Shown here: positions 16,527 to 24,590 of the stretch, piece by piece
Layout of the letters: each line of letters begins with the position of its first letter
How positions within the stretch are numbered: the stretch's first letter is position 1
Assembly: GCA_016201865.1 (NCBI GenBank)
Contig: JACQCA010000037.1
Location: forward strand, 1-43,495
Direction: 5' to 3'
DNA length: 43,495 nucleotides
Source of the DNA: Nitrospirota bacterium
Lineage (GTDB): Bacteria > Nitrospirota > Nitrospiria > JACQBZ01
Notes under the pieces: generated by a model
What the model was told of the DNA's origin: nothing
The model's input: only the letters and a program-made list of their open reading frames with translations
Databases searched by the model: none
Made by a program: the position numbers and the translations under genes

Positions 16527-17711
16527 TTAGATCAACCCCATGGAGCGGCCGATCTTGCCGAGCGTCTCAAGCGCGTAGTCCAGATCATCGCGGGTATGCG
16601 CGGCCGTGACGGTCGTGCGGATGCGGCTGGTTCCTTTAGGGACCGTCGGGGGACGGATCGCCGGGGCGAAGACGCCGGCCTCAAGCAGCCGTTCGGAAAA
16701 AGCCACGGCCGTTTGACTGTCGCCGATCAGGATCGGAATAATCGGCGTTTCACTGTTTAGGATATTAAACCCGACTGTCTTCAGGCCGTCCGCGTAATGG
16801 TTTCGATTGCGCCATAGGCGTTCTCGGAGTTCCGGCTCTTCTTCCATCAGATCGAACGCGGCCGACGCTGCGGCCGCGACGGCCGGGGGCAGTGCGGTGG
16901 TGTAGATAAACGTCTTTGCCTTGTTGATCAGATAATCAATGAGAACGCGACTGCCGGCCACATAAGCGCCGAAACATCCGAGCGCCTTGCCCAAAGTGCC
17001 CATTTGGATCACGGAGTCGGGAGGCAAACCGAAATGTTCCCCAAAGTGTTCCAGTGTCCCGCGTCCTCCGGCCCCCAGCACGCCCGTGGCATGGGCGTCA
17101 TCGACGAAAACGGTTGCGTCGTGCCGCCGGGCCAACTCCACGAGCCGCGGCAACGGAGCGATATCGCCGTCCATGCTGAATACCCCGTCCGTGACGATGA
17201 CGGTCGGCCGGTGCGCCGGTCGTCGGGTCAAGACCCGTTCCAATGGGTCGAGGTTCCCGTGTTCAAAGACCCGGAAGCGGCAGCCGTTGGAGCGGCAGCC
17301 GTCAATCAGGCTGGCATGGCACAGACGGTCGGCCATCAGCAGGCCGTTGGGAGGAACGAGGCAGGATAGGACGCCGAGATTCGCCATGTAACCCGTGCTG
17401 AAGACCAGGGAGGCCTCCGTGCGTTTGAACCGCGCGATCCGTTCCTCCAGGGCTTCAAGAGGAGCGGCATTCCCCGATATCAATCGGGAGGCGCCGCTGC
17501 CGAGGCCGTACCGGCGGACGGCGGCGATGGCGGCTTCTTTGATCCGCGGATGATCGGCCAGCCCCAGGTAGTCGTTCGAGGCGAGAAGAATAACGGATCG
17601 ACCGCCGATCGTCACACGGCCGGGTCGCTCCGGATCGACGCGCCGCAGAGACCGAAACAGCCCTTCGGTTTTCAGTTCGTTGACGATGTCCAGTTGAAAA
17701 GAGAAGTCCAT
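16527..17711 (-). CDS. bioF: 8-amino-7-oxononanoate synthase
   Basis: A 394-residue alpha-oxoamine synthase that condenses pimeloyl-ACP/CoA with alanine, the first ring-building step of biotin synthesis. Family segments: LLASNDYLGLADHPRI, YGLGSGASRLISGN, HASLIDGCRSNGCRF, FVDDAHATGVLGAGGRGTLEH, and the PLP lysine in MGTLGKALGCFGAYVAGS. The start at 17711 (MDFSFQLDIVNEL) matches BioF; the open frame continues 56 residues upstream but that extension reads through the promoter and is unlike the family. First gene of bioF-SDR-bioD. No Shine-Dalgarno is seen; the predicted leader is only about 9 nt. A closely related enzyme, 2-amino-3-ketobutyrate CoA ligase, is unlikely given the bio neighbours. 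Confidence 0.94.
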   Translation of the reverse strand: MDFSFQLDIVNELKTEGLFRSLRRVDPERPGRVTIGGRSVILLASNDYLGLADHPRIKEAAIAAVRRYGLGSGASRLISGNAAPLEALEERIARFKRTEASLVFSTGYMANLGVLSCLVPPNGLLMADRLCHASLIDGCRSNGCRFRVFEHGNLDPLERVLTRRPAHRPTVIVTDGVFSMDGDIAPLPRLVELARRHDATVFVDDAHATGVLGAGGRGTLEHFGEHFGLPPDSVIQMGTLGKALGCFGAYVAGSRVLIDYLINKAKTFIYTTALPPAVAAAASAAFDLMEEEPELRERLWRNRNHYADGLKTVGFNILNSETPIIPILIGDSQTAVAFSERLLEAGVFAPAIRPPTVPKGTSRIRTTVTAAHTRDDLDYALETLGKIGRSMGLI

Positions 17712-17720
17712 AACGGTTCG

Positions 17721-17756
17721 GTTGACAGCATATACCGGGAGCCGGACGCTGTCAAC
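17721..17756 (-). promoter_or_regulatory. Promoter and candidate operator of the bioF operon
   Basis: On the minus strand TTGACA (17750-17755), 17 bp and TATGCT (17727-17732) make a sigma-70 promoter. A 9-bp inverted repeat, GTTGACAGC (17721-17729) and GCTGTCAAC (17748-17756), separated by 18 bp, covers both promoter boxes. It is placed as a repressor site would be. It does not match the BirA operator in the usual arm order, so the regulator is not identified. Confidence 0.55.
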
Positions 17757-17837
17757 ACGCGGCCCTTTGACTCTTCCAACGGTAAAGGGAGCGGGGTTGG
17801 CGAGCGAATTAAAAATAGGGGCATTCTCAGCCCAAAG

Positions 17838-17873
17838 CGAAGAATCCCCGGTTGTAAGGCCGGGGATTCTTCG
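17838..17873. terminator. 14-bp perfect hairpin downstream of the giant secreted protein gene
   Basis: CGAAGAATCCCCGG (17838-17851) and its exact complement (17860-17873) enclose an 8-nt loop. The hairpin is 33 bp past the end of the minus-strand gene at 17907 and upstream of bioF. No T-run follows immediately on either strand, so rho-independent termination is likely but not certain; transcript-end protection is an alternative. The rest of 17712-17906 apart from the bioF promoter holds nothing I recognise. Confidence 0.55.
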
Positions 17874-17906
17874 TGGCATTCCGTATGGTTTTTTTGAATC
17901 GCGCTG

Positions 17907-20900
17907 CTATGGCATCTTTGTCGAGCCGACCGGCGGCAGTTTGATCGCCCCCAGAATCCCGGTGGGGATACGAACGACCTCCGGTTGTGGAGAACGGATA
18001 TCGTATGCTCCCATCTCGACCCATAAGGATCGATTGATTAGGGCCGGGATGCGCAGTAGCCTATCCAAATCTATCTTCGCCGCCGAGCTGTAGGGAGCCT
18101 TGTTCTCCACAGGGGACCCCGGTCTCAGATGCCAGTTCAGTCCCGGGGGATTCACAAAGAGCGGATTCACATCGATGTTTTTCACACCGCTTGAATAACC
18201 TCCCGTGATATCGTTGTACTGGACGAAGGTAAAACTCTCCGAATTGTTCGCGCTCTGATATTCGGCCTGCTTGGCCGGATTGTCGACATGCAGGTTATCC
18301 GGGGTCCACCGGTAATGGATTCCCCAGGTGTAATCTTTATCCTCTTCTTTCAGATTCCGATGCTTGGGCTGATCGTACTGCAGTCGGTAATTCCCCTGGA
18401 TGATGTTGTTATAGATCTTTGGATCACTGTATCCCGGTGTCTTGGTTAAGTACTCGTGGCCGTTACGCTCACTGTCGATGCCGCCGCCGGCCGGAGTATA
18501 GCTTCCGGCGACGATGTTGCCGACGATTGTATTGTTGTAGACCGCCGCATAGAAGGTATCGTCAAAGGAAAGCGCCCCGCCTCGCGCTACATTTTCCCCG
18601 TGGTCATCGGCGATGTTTTCCGCAAACAGGTTGTTGTAAATTCCGATGACGGAGATGTAATCTCCCACATCTTCAAAGCTGATCGCGCCGCCGTCATCGC
18701 CCGCGTAATTGCGAAGGAAGACGTTGCCGTTGATATCGGCCGGCCCCGTATCCTCGAGGAACATTCCGCCGCCATGATCATCCGAACGGTTTTCAAGAAG
18801 CATATTCCCAAAGACGTTCAGCTTGTCTTTGATCTCATACAGGCTGATTCCACCGCCATAGTCCGGCGAGTAATTGTGGAAGATGAGATTATTAAAGATA
18901 TTGTATTCACCGGGAGGAGGTCCGGGGTTGCTGTCGTCCAGTGTGTGATCCGGCTCATGGTCCGCGACCCCGTATCCGGGCTCGTCATTCACACTGATCC
19001 CGCCGCCATAGCCGCCGGTGTTCCCGTTCTCGGCAATGGTATTCGACCAGATCGATACCGTATGGTTGGACTTATGCAGCCAGATGCCCCCCCCATAGTA
19101 ACCGCCGTTGCGTGTGATGATGCAGTTATTGATATCGACCATTTGATTGCCGTAGTCGCCGAAGATTCCGGCCCCGATCTCGTCTTTGATCGTCCCTCCT
19201 CGAATGGTGAAGCCGCTGATCGCAACATTACGCACGCTGCCGGTCATCCCCCCTCGGCCGATAAAGATGACGGGTCCGCCGTCGACTTTGATGCTCGAGT
19301 AGGATGGTCGGCCGTCGATGATTGTTTCCTGTGGACCGGCGCCGATGATATTGACGTCGGATTCCTTGATCCGGATCCTTTCAGGATAGGTCCCCGGTTT
19401 TACAAAGACATAGCGCGGCGTTGAAGCCGGCAGGTGATTGAGCGCTTCCGTGATGGTTTTATAGGGGCTGCTCATACTGCCGTTTCCGCCGGAGGCTGCG
19501 CCCGCATCCACGAAGACCGACCGTGCATTCATATAGCCGGCCTGTATCGAATTATATACAATACGGATCGGCAGCGCATTCGAGATCCCGGTGGATGTCG
19601 CCACGATGATGGAACCGCTGATGGCCTTGAGGGGAATAAACACATCAATCCGGGTGTCGCTCCAATACGTCACAAGGAGTCTCTGCCCGCTCAGTGTTGC
19701 GGTCGAATAACCCTGGCGATCTCCAAAATTGCTCCCGGTGACATGGAAAATACTGCCCGGTGAAACGGTTGTGGTCGAGAGCATCACGACTCTCAGATCG
19801 ACTCGCGCGGGATCGGCGTTCGGGATGGTTATCGGACCCCCGTCATTCAGCGTCAAAGAGGCAGCATTATTGAACGCCAACACCGGAAGCGTGCTGGACT
19901 TAAAGCGATCCGACTTATTGCGCATCCAAGGATATTGATCGCTCAAAATCAGCTTGGCGAAATTGTTGATTGCAAAAGGAGCGGCATCATTCACCGCCAC
20001 GCCCCCGCCGATGACCGGAGCATTGAGGGGTTGGATATTTCCTCCGCCTCCCTGAGCGCCGGCTAAGTCGGTGAAGCAAAGAGGCAGAAGCGACCAGTCG
20101 GCCTCAAATTTATTTCCGCCCTGGGCAAATTCATAGTTCATATCCAGAGGCGCATAGCAGGGATTATAGCCGGGCAGCGTGGGATCATTTCCGCGGTAGA
20201 TATGAACGCCCGGCGCTGTTCGGACCTCCACCTCCGGTTTCTGCCCCAGCGGCCCACCACCCGGGCATACCGTTGAACCCTCATAGCATAGCGGATTGCC
20301 CATCCAGCCTGCGCCCAGGAAGTAACCGAGATGGTCGTAAATGCCGACCGGAACGCCGGGCACACCGGCTTTTTCTTGAAAAAGAAGGCTTAAGGGCTCT
20401 TCGTCGAGGTTGATGTCGTCAAAGACTCCGCCTTCGACCTCACCGGCGAGGGGCGCCAGCGTATTGAGCCCGACATTGTGATCATTCCGCGCGCCGTCGG
20501 CAACCGTAACGACCGCCAAGTCCGAACCGGCGGGTGAGGCCGAGAAACCGGCCGGCGGGATCACCTTCACCATGTAATCACCGGGGGCCAACCCGCGAAA
20601 TTCATAATAACCTGGCACCGGGCCTTTTATCACACGGCCGAACTCATCCAGATTACACAGCACGAAGCCGTAGGCCGGATTAAACGCTGCATTACATGTG
20701 TAAGGTTTGATCCATCCCTGCGCCAAGGCGTCCGCCTCGCTGAACTGCCCGGTTGTCGTGGTGACGAGCAGCGTCGTTCCCGTGGCGTCATACAATTCAA
20801 CCGTGGCGCCATGGATCGTCCTTTCTTCATCCGGCTCGTAGACGCCGTTGCCGGTCCAACCGAGCGCGGGCTCGAGATGGTCGTAGTACACCATGCCGGC

Positions 20901-22376
20901 GATGTCGCCGCCGCCCGCCGGAATGGCTTCAAGCGTGAGGTCTGCGCGGTAGTTCATGGTGAACCATAAAATATCCCGGCTCATCAGGTTGAAGGCTTTT
21001 CCGGGGAGCGTCGCGTCGATGGGCTCGATCAAGCCGTGATAGCCCGGCGGCAGTGTGACATCCAGATGCCCCGTGATCTCGACCTCTTCAAGCGTGTCGA
21101 AGTTGTACCAGCCAGTGGTATCCGTTGTCGTTTCCTTCCAGATGCTCCCGCTCTCAAGGCGCAGGTTTACCTTGGCGCCTGAAATCGGATTCCCCGCCGT
21201 ATCCATCACATGCCCATTCGCGCGGCCGTAGAAACGCGGGACAAAGATATCCAGACCGGTCACGGGCGTGTTCGGCGTAACCGACACCTCTTGCTGTACA
21301 TAGACATAGTTGAGCGGGACGTCCACCGCATGGATCTTGTACCGACCCGGCGGGACATTGTCAAACTGAAAATTTCCACTGGGATCCGCCTCGGCCGTCG
21401 CCACCGGACGAACCGGCGTGTTCTCGCCATTGGTGAAGAGGATGGCCAGTCCATTGGGCACATAGTCGTTAGGCGTGACACCCGGAGGAAGATTGGTGAG
21501 GGGTTCGTCCACAAACCAGTTCCCATCCGCATCCTTGAGCGCGCCGGTAATGGAGGTCGAGTCTGTTGTTGGGCTTGCGATCTGTCCCAATTTTGAGACA
21601 TACCCGAACCAAACACGATAAAGACCGGCTTCGGTGCCGGGATCGCCCGGGTAAAGCACGGTCTCCCAGCAGTGACTTCCTTCTTCTGTGGTTGTGAGAT
21701 ACCAACCGGTGGTGGTGCTGGGCGAAGTGGACGGATCGGCGCAAACCTTCACCTCCCCTGATGGAAGTCCGGTAAAGTAATACAGCCCGTTCGCATCCGG
21801 TCCGGCAAGGGGAGGCAGCGTTGGACTGGCGCCGCTTATGCCTGTGGCCAGTTGATTACCCTTTTCATCATAGACCGTAAAGGTGACGCCTGCGAGGCCC
21901 GGGTCATCCGGAAAATCATCTTCGCCGTTAACATAGTTATCTTGAAATGCATAAACGAGAAGATTTGCCAGAGGTAAAGGCAGTGGGGGAAGATAGGCAT
22001 CCTTCATGACATTGCCGCCAATGACCTCGAATTCACGGCTGGTCGCGTCATGTCCGGGAGCGCTGAACATAACCAGATATTTTCCGGGAGACGGCACGGT
22101 TGCCGACCATGTATTGCCTGAAACCGTCCCATAGGCAACAAAGCCGCCTCCACCATCCTGGACCATGACATGGGCGTCCGACAATGGGACGGCCGTAGTC
22201 GTGTTCGGGGTTCCATCCGGATTTTGGGAGCCGGAGAAGATGCCTCCGCCAATTGTGGCTGTAGCGGCATGCGCCTTAGTGACAGCGATTCCGCTCCACG
22301 AGACAGCATAAATGTTTATCGTTCCAATCACAATCATCATGCTGAAAATTCGGAGGAGGATCTTTCCCGTTTTCAT
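17907..22376 (-). CDS. Giant secreted multidomain protein: CnaB/SdrD-like repeats, TIG domain, right-handed beta-helix
   Basis: A 1489-residue exported protein. The start at 22376 is preceded by AAAGGGG at a good distance and begins a signal peptide (MKTGKILLRIFSMMIVIGT, ending near AHAATA); an ATG 13 codons earlier is weaker. Residues about 40-800 hold several carboxypeptidase-regulatory/SdrD-B-like beta-sandwich modules, seen as recurring YYFTGLPSGEVKV, FQFDNVPPGRYKIHAV, YYEFRGLAPGDYMVKVIPP. Residues about 855-940 form an IPT/TIG domain (VSPGSIFHVTGSNFGD). From about 949 a pectate-lyase-like parallel beta-helix begins (SVFVDAGAASGGNG, YVFVKPGTYPERI) with many GGGI/GGAI turn repeats. No LPXTG, PEP-CTERM or autotransporter barrel is visible, so the export route and anchor are unknown. 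Plausible roles are adhesion or glycan binding/cleavage at the surface. Confidence 0.88.
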   Translation of the reverse strand: MKTGKILLRIFSMMIVIGTINIYAVSWSGIAVTKAHAATATIGGGIFSGSQNPDGTPNTTTAVPLSDAHVMVQDGGGGFVAYGTVSGNTWSATVPSPGKYLVMFSAPGHDATSREFEVIGGNVMKDAYLPPLPLPLANLLVYAFQDNYVNGEDDFPDDPGLAGVTFTVYDEKGNQLATGISGASPTLPPLAGPDANGLYYFTGLPSGEVKVCADPSTSPSTTTGWYLTTTEEGSHCWETVLYPGDPGTEAGLYRVWFGYVSKLGQIASPTTDSTSITGALKDADGNWFVDEPLTNLPPGVTPNDYVPNGLAILFTNGENTPVRPVATAEADPSGNFQFDNVPPGRYKIHAVDVPLNYVYVQQEVSVTPNTPVTGLDIFVPRFYGRANGHVMDTAGNPISGAKVNLRLESGSIWKETTTDTTGWYNFDTLEEVEITGHLDVTLPPGYHGLIEPIDATLPGKAFNLMSRDILWFTMNYRADLTLEAIPAGGGDIAGMVYYDHLEPALGWTGNGVYEPDEERTIHGATVELYDATGTTLLVTTTTGQFSEADALAQGWIKPYTCNAAFNPAYGFVLCNLDEFGRVIKGPVPGYYEFRGLAPGDYMVKVIPPAGFSASPAGSDLAVVTVADGARNDHNVGLNTLAPLAGEVEGGVFDDINLDEEPLSLLFQEKAGVPGVPVGIYDHLGYFLGAGWMGNPLCYEGSTVCPGGGPLGQKPEVEVRTAPGVHIYRGNDPTLPGYNPCYAPLDMNYEFAQGGNKFEADWSLLPLCFTDLAGAQGGGGNIQPLNAPVIGGGVAVNDAAPFAINNFAKLILSDQYPWMRNKSDRFKSSTLPVLAFNNAASLTLNDGGPITIPNADPARVDLRVVMLSTTTVSPGSIFHVTGSNFGDRQGYSTATLSGQRLLVTYWSDTRIDVFIPLKAISGSIIVATSTGISNALPIRIVYNSIQAGYMNARSVFVDAGAASGGNGSMSSPYKTITEALNHLPASTPRYVFVKPGTYPERIRIKESDVNIIGAGPQETIIDGRPSYSSIKVDGGPVIFIGRGGMTGSVRNVAISGFTIRGGTIKDEIGAGIFGDYGNQMVDINNCIITRNGGYYGGGIWLHKSNHTVSIWSNTIAENGNTGGYGGGISVNDEPGYGVADHEPDHTLDDSNPGPPPGEYNIFNNLIFHNYSPDYGGGISLYEIKDKLNVFGNMLLENRSDDHGGGMFLEDTGPADINGNVFLRNYAGDDGGAISFEDVGDYISVIGIYNNLFAENIADDHGENVARGGALSFDDTFYAAVYNNTIVGNIVAGSYTPAGGGIDSERNGHEYLTKTPGYSDPKIYNNIIQGNYRLQYDQPKHRNLKEEDKDYTWGIHYRWTPDNLHVDNPAKQAEYQSANNSESFTFVQYNDITGGYSSGVKNIDVNPLFVNPPGLNWHLRPGSPVENKAPYSSAAKIDLDRLLRIPALINRSLWVEMGAYDIRSPQPEVVRIPTGILGAIKLPPVGSTKMP

Positions 22377-22636
22377 GTTTGCCCCTTTCGATTCATTGTT
22401 TTTGACGATAGACAATTCGTTAGACGCCGGTAGAGCTGACCTTCACGACGAAATCCCTCGGCACCGAAAAATAAGATCGATAAAAGTAGGCTGTAAATTA
22501 ACTTAAAAGAACAGAGAAAACAATTCTGCAGAGGATTTAGTCCGAATGGATTAGTCCATAAAGGGGGTGAGGGGAGGCGGCGGCAAGGTGTAAATCCCTT
22601 AAGAAAGATATTTGGAGAAGGAAGAGCCCATTGAAC
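22377..22636 (-). promoter_or_regulatory. Upstream region of the giant secreted protein gene with a repeated GGATT(T)AGTCC motif
   Basis: This 260-bp gap has no gene. Two near-identical imperfect palindromes, GGATTTAGTCC (22533-22543) and GGATTAGTCC (22548-22557), lie about 160 bp upstream of the start codon with a 15-bp period, i.e. about one and a half helical turns. They look like an operator for a dimeric regulator; the LuxR-type protein encoded next door is the obvious candidate. I see no confident -35/-10 pair for the minus-strand gene in this region. Confidence 0.4.
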
Positions 22637-22951
22637 TTAGAGGAGAAATTGGAGGCCGATATGGTATTGCGGTTCCTCGGGGTTTTTGTGCACCCATTGC
22701 ACACGCATCATGGTGGGAACCGCAACCGGGATTTCCTCAGATACTATTTCGCACAATAGAAGGGAGGAGACAGAGATCGCCTCCTCGGTGACAAAGCAAA
22801 GTCCGCGCTTGCTGATGTTCTCGACCCGCCCATGGATGGGTGTCTCGACTCTCCTCTCGGTTCCGAAGGGAGGGAGCTGTTTACCCCTAAGCTTCCGACT
22901 GACGATATAGCGGGGACCCTCGCGCCTCTCTTGAGCGCCGCTTTGATTCAT
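22637..22951 (-). CDS. PilZ domain protein
   Basis: A 104-residue single-domain protein. The c-di-GMP-binding signatures are visible: an Arg-rich start (ERREGPRYIVSRKLRG) equivalent to RxxxR, and ENISKRGLCF equivalent to (D/N)xSxxG, followed by a beta-barrel ending HIGLQFLL. It should bind c-di-GMP and transmit it to a partner. Its ATG overlaps the stop codon of the LuxR-type gene (ATGA), so the two proteins are made in a coupled way. The HD-GYP protein at 13648 could be the matching phosphodiesterase in the same cell. No catalytic role is expected. Confidence 0.85.
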   Translation of the reverse strand: MNQSGAQERREGPRYIVSRKLRGKQLPPFGTERRVETPIHGRVENISKRGLCFVTEEAISVSSLLLCEIVSEEIPVAVPTMMRVQWVHKNPEEPQYHIGLQFLL

Positions 22952-23586
22952 CGGGCCGACCTAAGTTTTCCGGGTGGGGCGGAGGAGTCAACCAACCCAA
23001 TCAACTTTCCAAGGATCCCCGAACGGGTTGAGACCCCTGTCTTGAGCATAACGATTCTCAGAAAAGCTTTAACGGTGAAGGGGCTGATCTTCATCCGTTC
23101 GGCAATCTCTTTGCTGGTCAACCCGTGAAGCAAATGCTCGACCGTTTCGCGTTCCCGCTCCGTAAGATGATACTGCAGGGCCATGACGGAAAGATTAATC
23201 AAGCCCTGATAACCGCGCTCGAGCAGCAGGACAACCGATGGATCTGTAGCGTTCCGTGAAGCGAGATCCATATGGAAGGCTCTACAGATATAGAGCCTTT
23301 TGCCGGAGATCAATTCGGTGATAAACGAAGACCCGGAGAGCCCTTCGTTGAGGAGCTCCGTTCGCACCTTATCGGCGAGATAGTTCCCGAGAGATTTCAT
23401 CTTCTGAGGGTTTTCCGGATGGGTCAGTATCTGGATCGCTTCGGTGTTAAACATGATCGGTTTCAGGGAAACGTCCAGCAATATCAGTCCGCTTGTGGAT
23501 GAATTAGGCCGAACTTTAGTATCAGCTCTGTGGTCAAAAGCGTTTTTTTCCTCGTTCCGTTTTTTGAAGTTGCCTATTCCATTCAT
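22948..23586 (-). CDS. LuxR-type transcriptional regulator with N-terminal PAS-like region
   Basis: A 212-residue regulator. The C-terminal HTH (about 140-205) is clear: LTERERETVEHLLHGLTSKEIAERMKISPFTVKAFLRIVMLKTGV. The N-terminal part (SGLILLDVSLKPIMFNTEAIQILTH) reads like the start of a PAS domain, as in one-component sensors; no receiver Asp motif is present, so it is not a standard response regulator. The gene is expressed from a near-consensus promoter and overlaps the PilZ gene by 4 nt. It probably controls neighbouring surface-protein genes; the repeated motif at 22533-22557 is a candidate target. Confidence 0.88.
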   Translation of the reverse strand: MNGIGNFKKRNEEKNAFDHRADTKVRPNSSTSGLILLDVSLKPIMFNTEAIQILTHPENPQKMKSLGNYLADKVRTELLNEGLSGSSFITELISGKRLYICRAFHMDLASRNATDPSVVLLLERGYQGLINLSVMALQYHLTERERETVEHLLHGLTSKEIAERMKISPFTVKAFLRIVMLKTGVSTRSGILGKLIGLVDSSAPPGKLRSAR

Positions 23587-23661
23587 GATGAAAACAGTCG
23601 ACGCGGCATGCCAATTCGCTGTTTACGATCGATATAGAGGTTGTTCACCTATCGCCGTATT

Positions 23662-23690
23662 TTTATACACGTTCTGTGAAGGTTTGTCAA
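23662..23690 (-). promoter_or_regulatory. Promoter of the LuxR-PilZ operon
   Basis: On the minus strand TTGACA (23685-23690), a 17-bp spacer and TATAAA (23662-23667) form a near-perfect sigma-70 promoter. The transcript would start near 23655 with a leader of about 70 nt. Confidence 0.7.
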
Positions 23691-23724
23691 TCATGAAATT
23701 ATGATCAGGAAAACAACACGGCCT

Positions 23725-23753
23725 TTGACTTTTCCGGTTGTTTAGGCTATAAC
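23725..23753 (+). promoter_or_regulatory. Promoter of the YfgM-like TPR gene
   Basis: TTGACT (23725-23730), 17 bp and TATAAC (23748-23753) match sigma-70 with one change in each box. Transcription would start near 23760, 24 nt before the ATG, with GGGAG in between. Confidence 0.7.
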
Positions 23754-23783
23754 TACACCGCTTTAAGACGGGAGAAAAAGGCG

Positions 23784-24578
23784 ATGGCGTACAAGATTCG
23801 AGTGGTGACACGGAAACAGCAGTTAAAAAAACCGGATGAATTCATCAGCGCGGTCGATTGGCTGGGCGAAAAGATTCGAGAGCAGGCCAAGCTCCTATGG
23901 GCCGTGTTGGCCGTGGTCTTGGTCATCGGTGCGGGAATCGGCGCATACGTGTTCCATCAACAACAACAGGAAGCCCGCGCGGCGGCGCTTGCGTTTCAAG
24001 GTTTGCAGTATTACCGTCAACAGGTCCCGGGGGGTGAACTGGGCGCGGCTCTCTCGAAAGAGGAAAATTATAAAAAGGCCGTCGAACAATTTGAGAAGGT
24101 TTTGCAGGACTTTCCTCAAACTCCGACCGCTCCCATCGCGCAGTATTATCTCGGCAATGCGTATCTGGAGCTCAAGGATTTTGAGTCCGCGGCCGCGGCC
24201 TATCGCGCCTTTCTTGAAAAAAATCCGAAGAACGATATCTTAGCCGGGTTGACTTACCAACGATTGGGGTACGTCTTTCTGGCCAAAGACAGTTTTCAAG
24301 AGGCCTCGCTTGCGTTTGAATCGATTGATCGCCTCGCCGGGGCCTTGAACAAGGACGAGGCCGATTATGAATTGGGCCGCCTTGATGAAACCTTGGGTAA
24401 AAAAGAGGAGGCGATTACACGGTATCAGGAGATCGTCAACCGTTTTCCGGAGTCGTTGTTTCTGGCTGAAGCCCAGAAGCGTCTGAGCGCGTTGGGCGTG
24501 GCCGACGTCAAACCGGTTCCGTTGTCTCAGGAGAAGCCGGCGCCTGTGGAAGTTCCGGCGCCGACCGAGAAAAAATAG
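23784..24578 (+). CDS. Membrane-anchored TPR protein, YfgM-like
   Basis: A 264-residue protein with a short cytoplasmic N-terminus (VTRKQQLKKPDEFISAVDWLGEKIREQ), one membrane helix (LLWAVLAVVLVIGAGIGAYVF, about 38-58) and a periplasmic TPR region (about 75-235) with units such as FPQTPTAPIAQYYLGNAYLEL, FQEASLAFESI and ITRYQEIVNRFPESLFLAEA. This resembles YfgM, an ancillary factor of the Sec translocon/periplasmic chaperone network. The C-terminus is Pro-rich. It converges with mltD, with only 12 bp between stop codons and no obvious hairpin. Confidence 0.82.
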   Translation: MAYKIRVVTRKQQLKKPDEFISAVDWLGEKIREQAKLLWAVLAVVLVIGAGIGAYVFHQQQQEARAAALAFQGLQYYRQQVPGGELGAALSKEENYKKAVEQFEKVLQDFPQTPTAPIAQYYLGNAYLELKDFESAAAAYRAFLEKNPKNDILAGLTYQRLGYVFLAKDSFQEASLAFESIDRLAGALNKDEADYELGRLDETLGKKEEAITRYQEIVNRFPESLFLAEAQKRLSALGVADVKPVPLSQEKPAPVEVPAPTEKK

Positions 24579-24590
24579 GCAGGATCGAGT

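Noticed and set aside
17721-17756. Classical BirA operator at bioF
   Set aside because: The half-sites are in reverse order and match the consensus at only about 7 of 9 positions, so only a generic operator is claimed.
18456-19424. Long plus-strand open frame (322 codons) antisense to the beta-helix protein
   Set aside because: It mirrors the minus-strand gene in GC-biased repeats, has no recognisable domain and no convincing ribosome site; the minus frame has a signal peptide and clear domains.
22377-22636. Possible c-di-GMP riboswitch in front of the secreted giant gene
   Set aside because: I could not find the conserved GNRA tetraloop-receptor or the core junction bases of the known GEMM classes.
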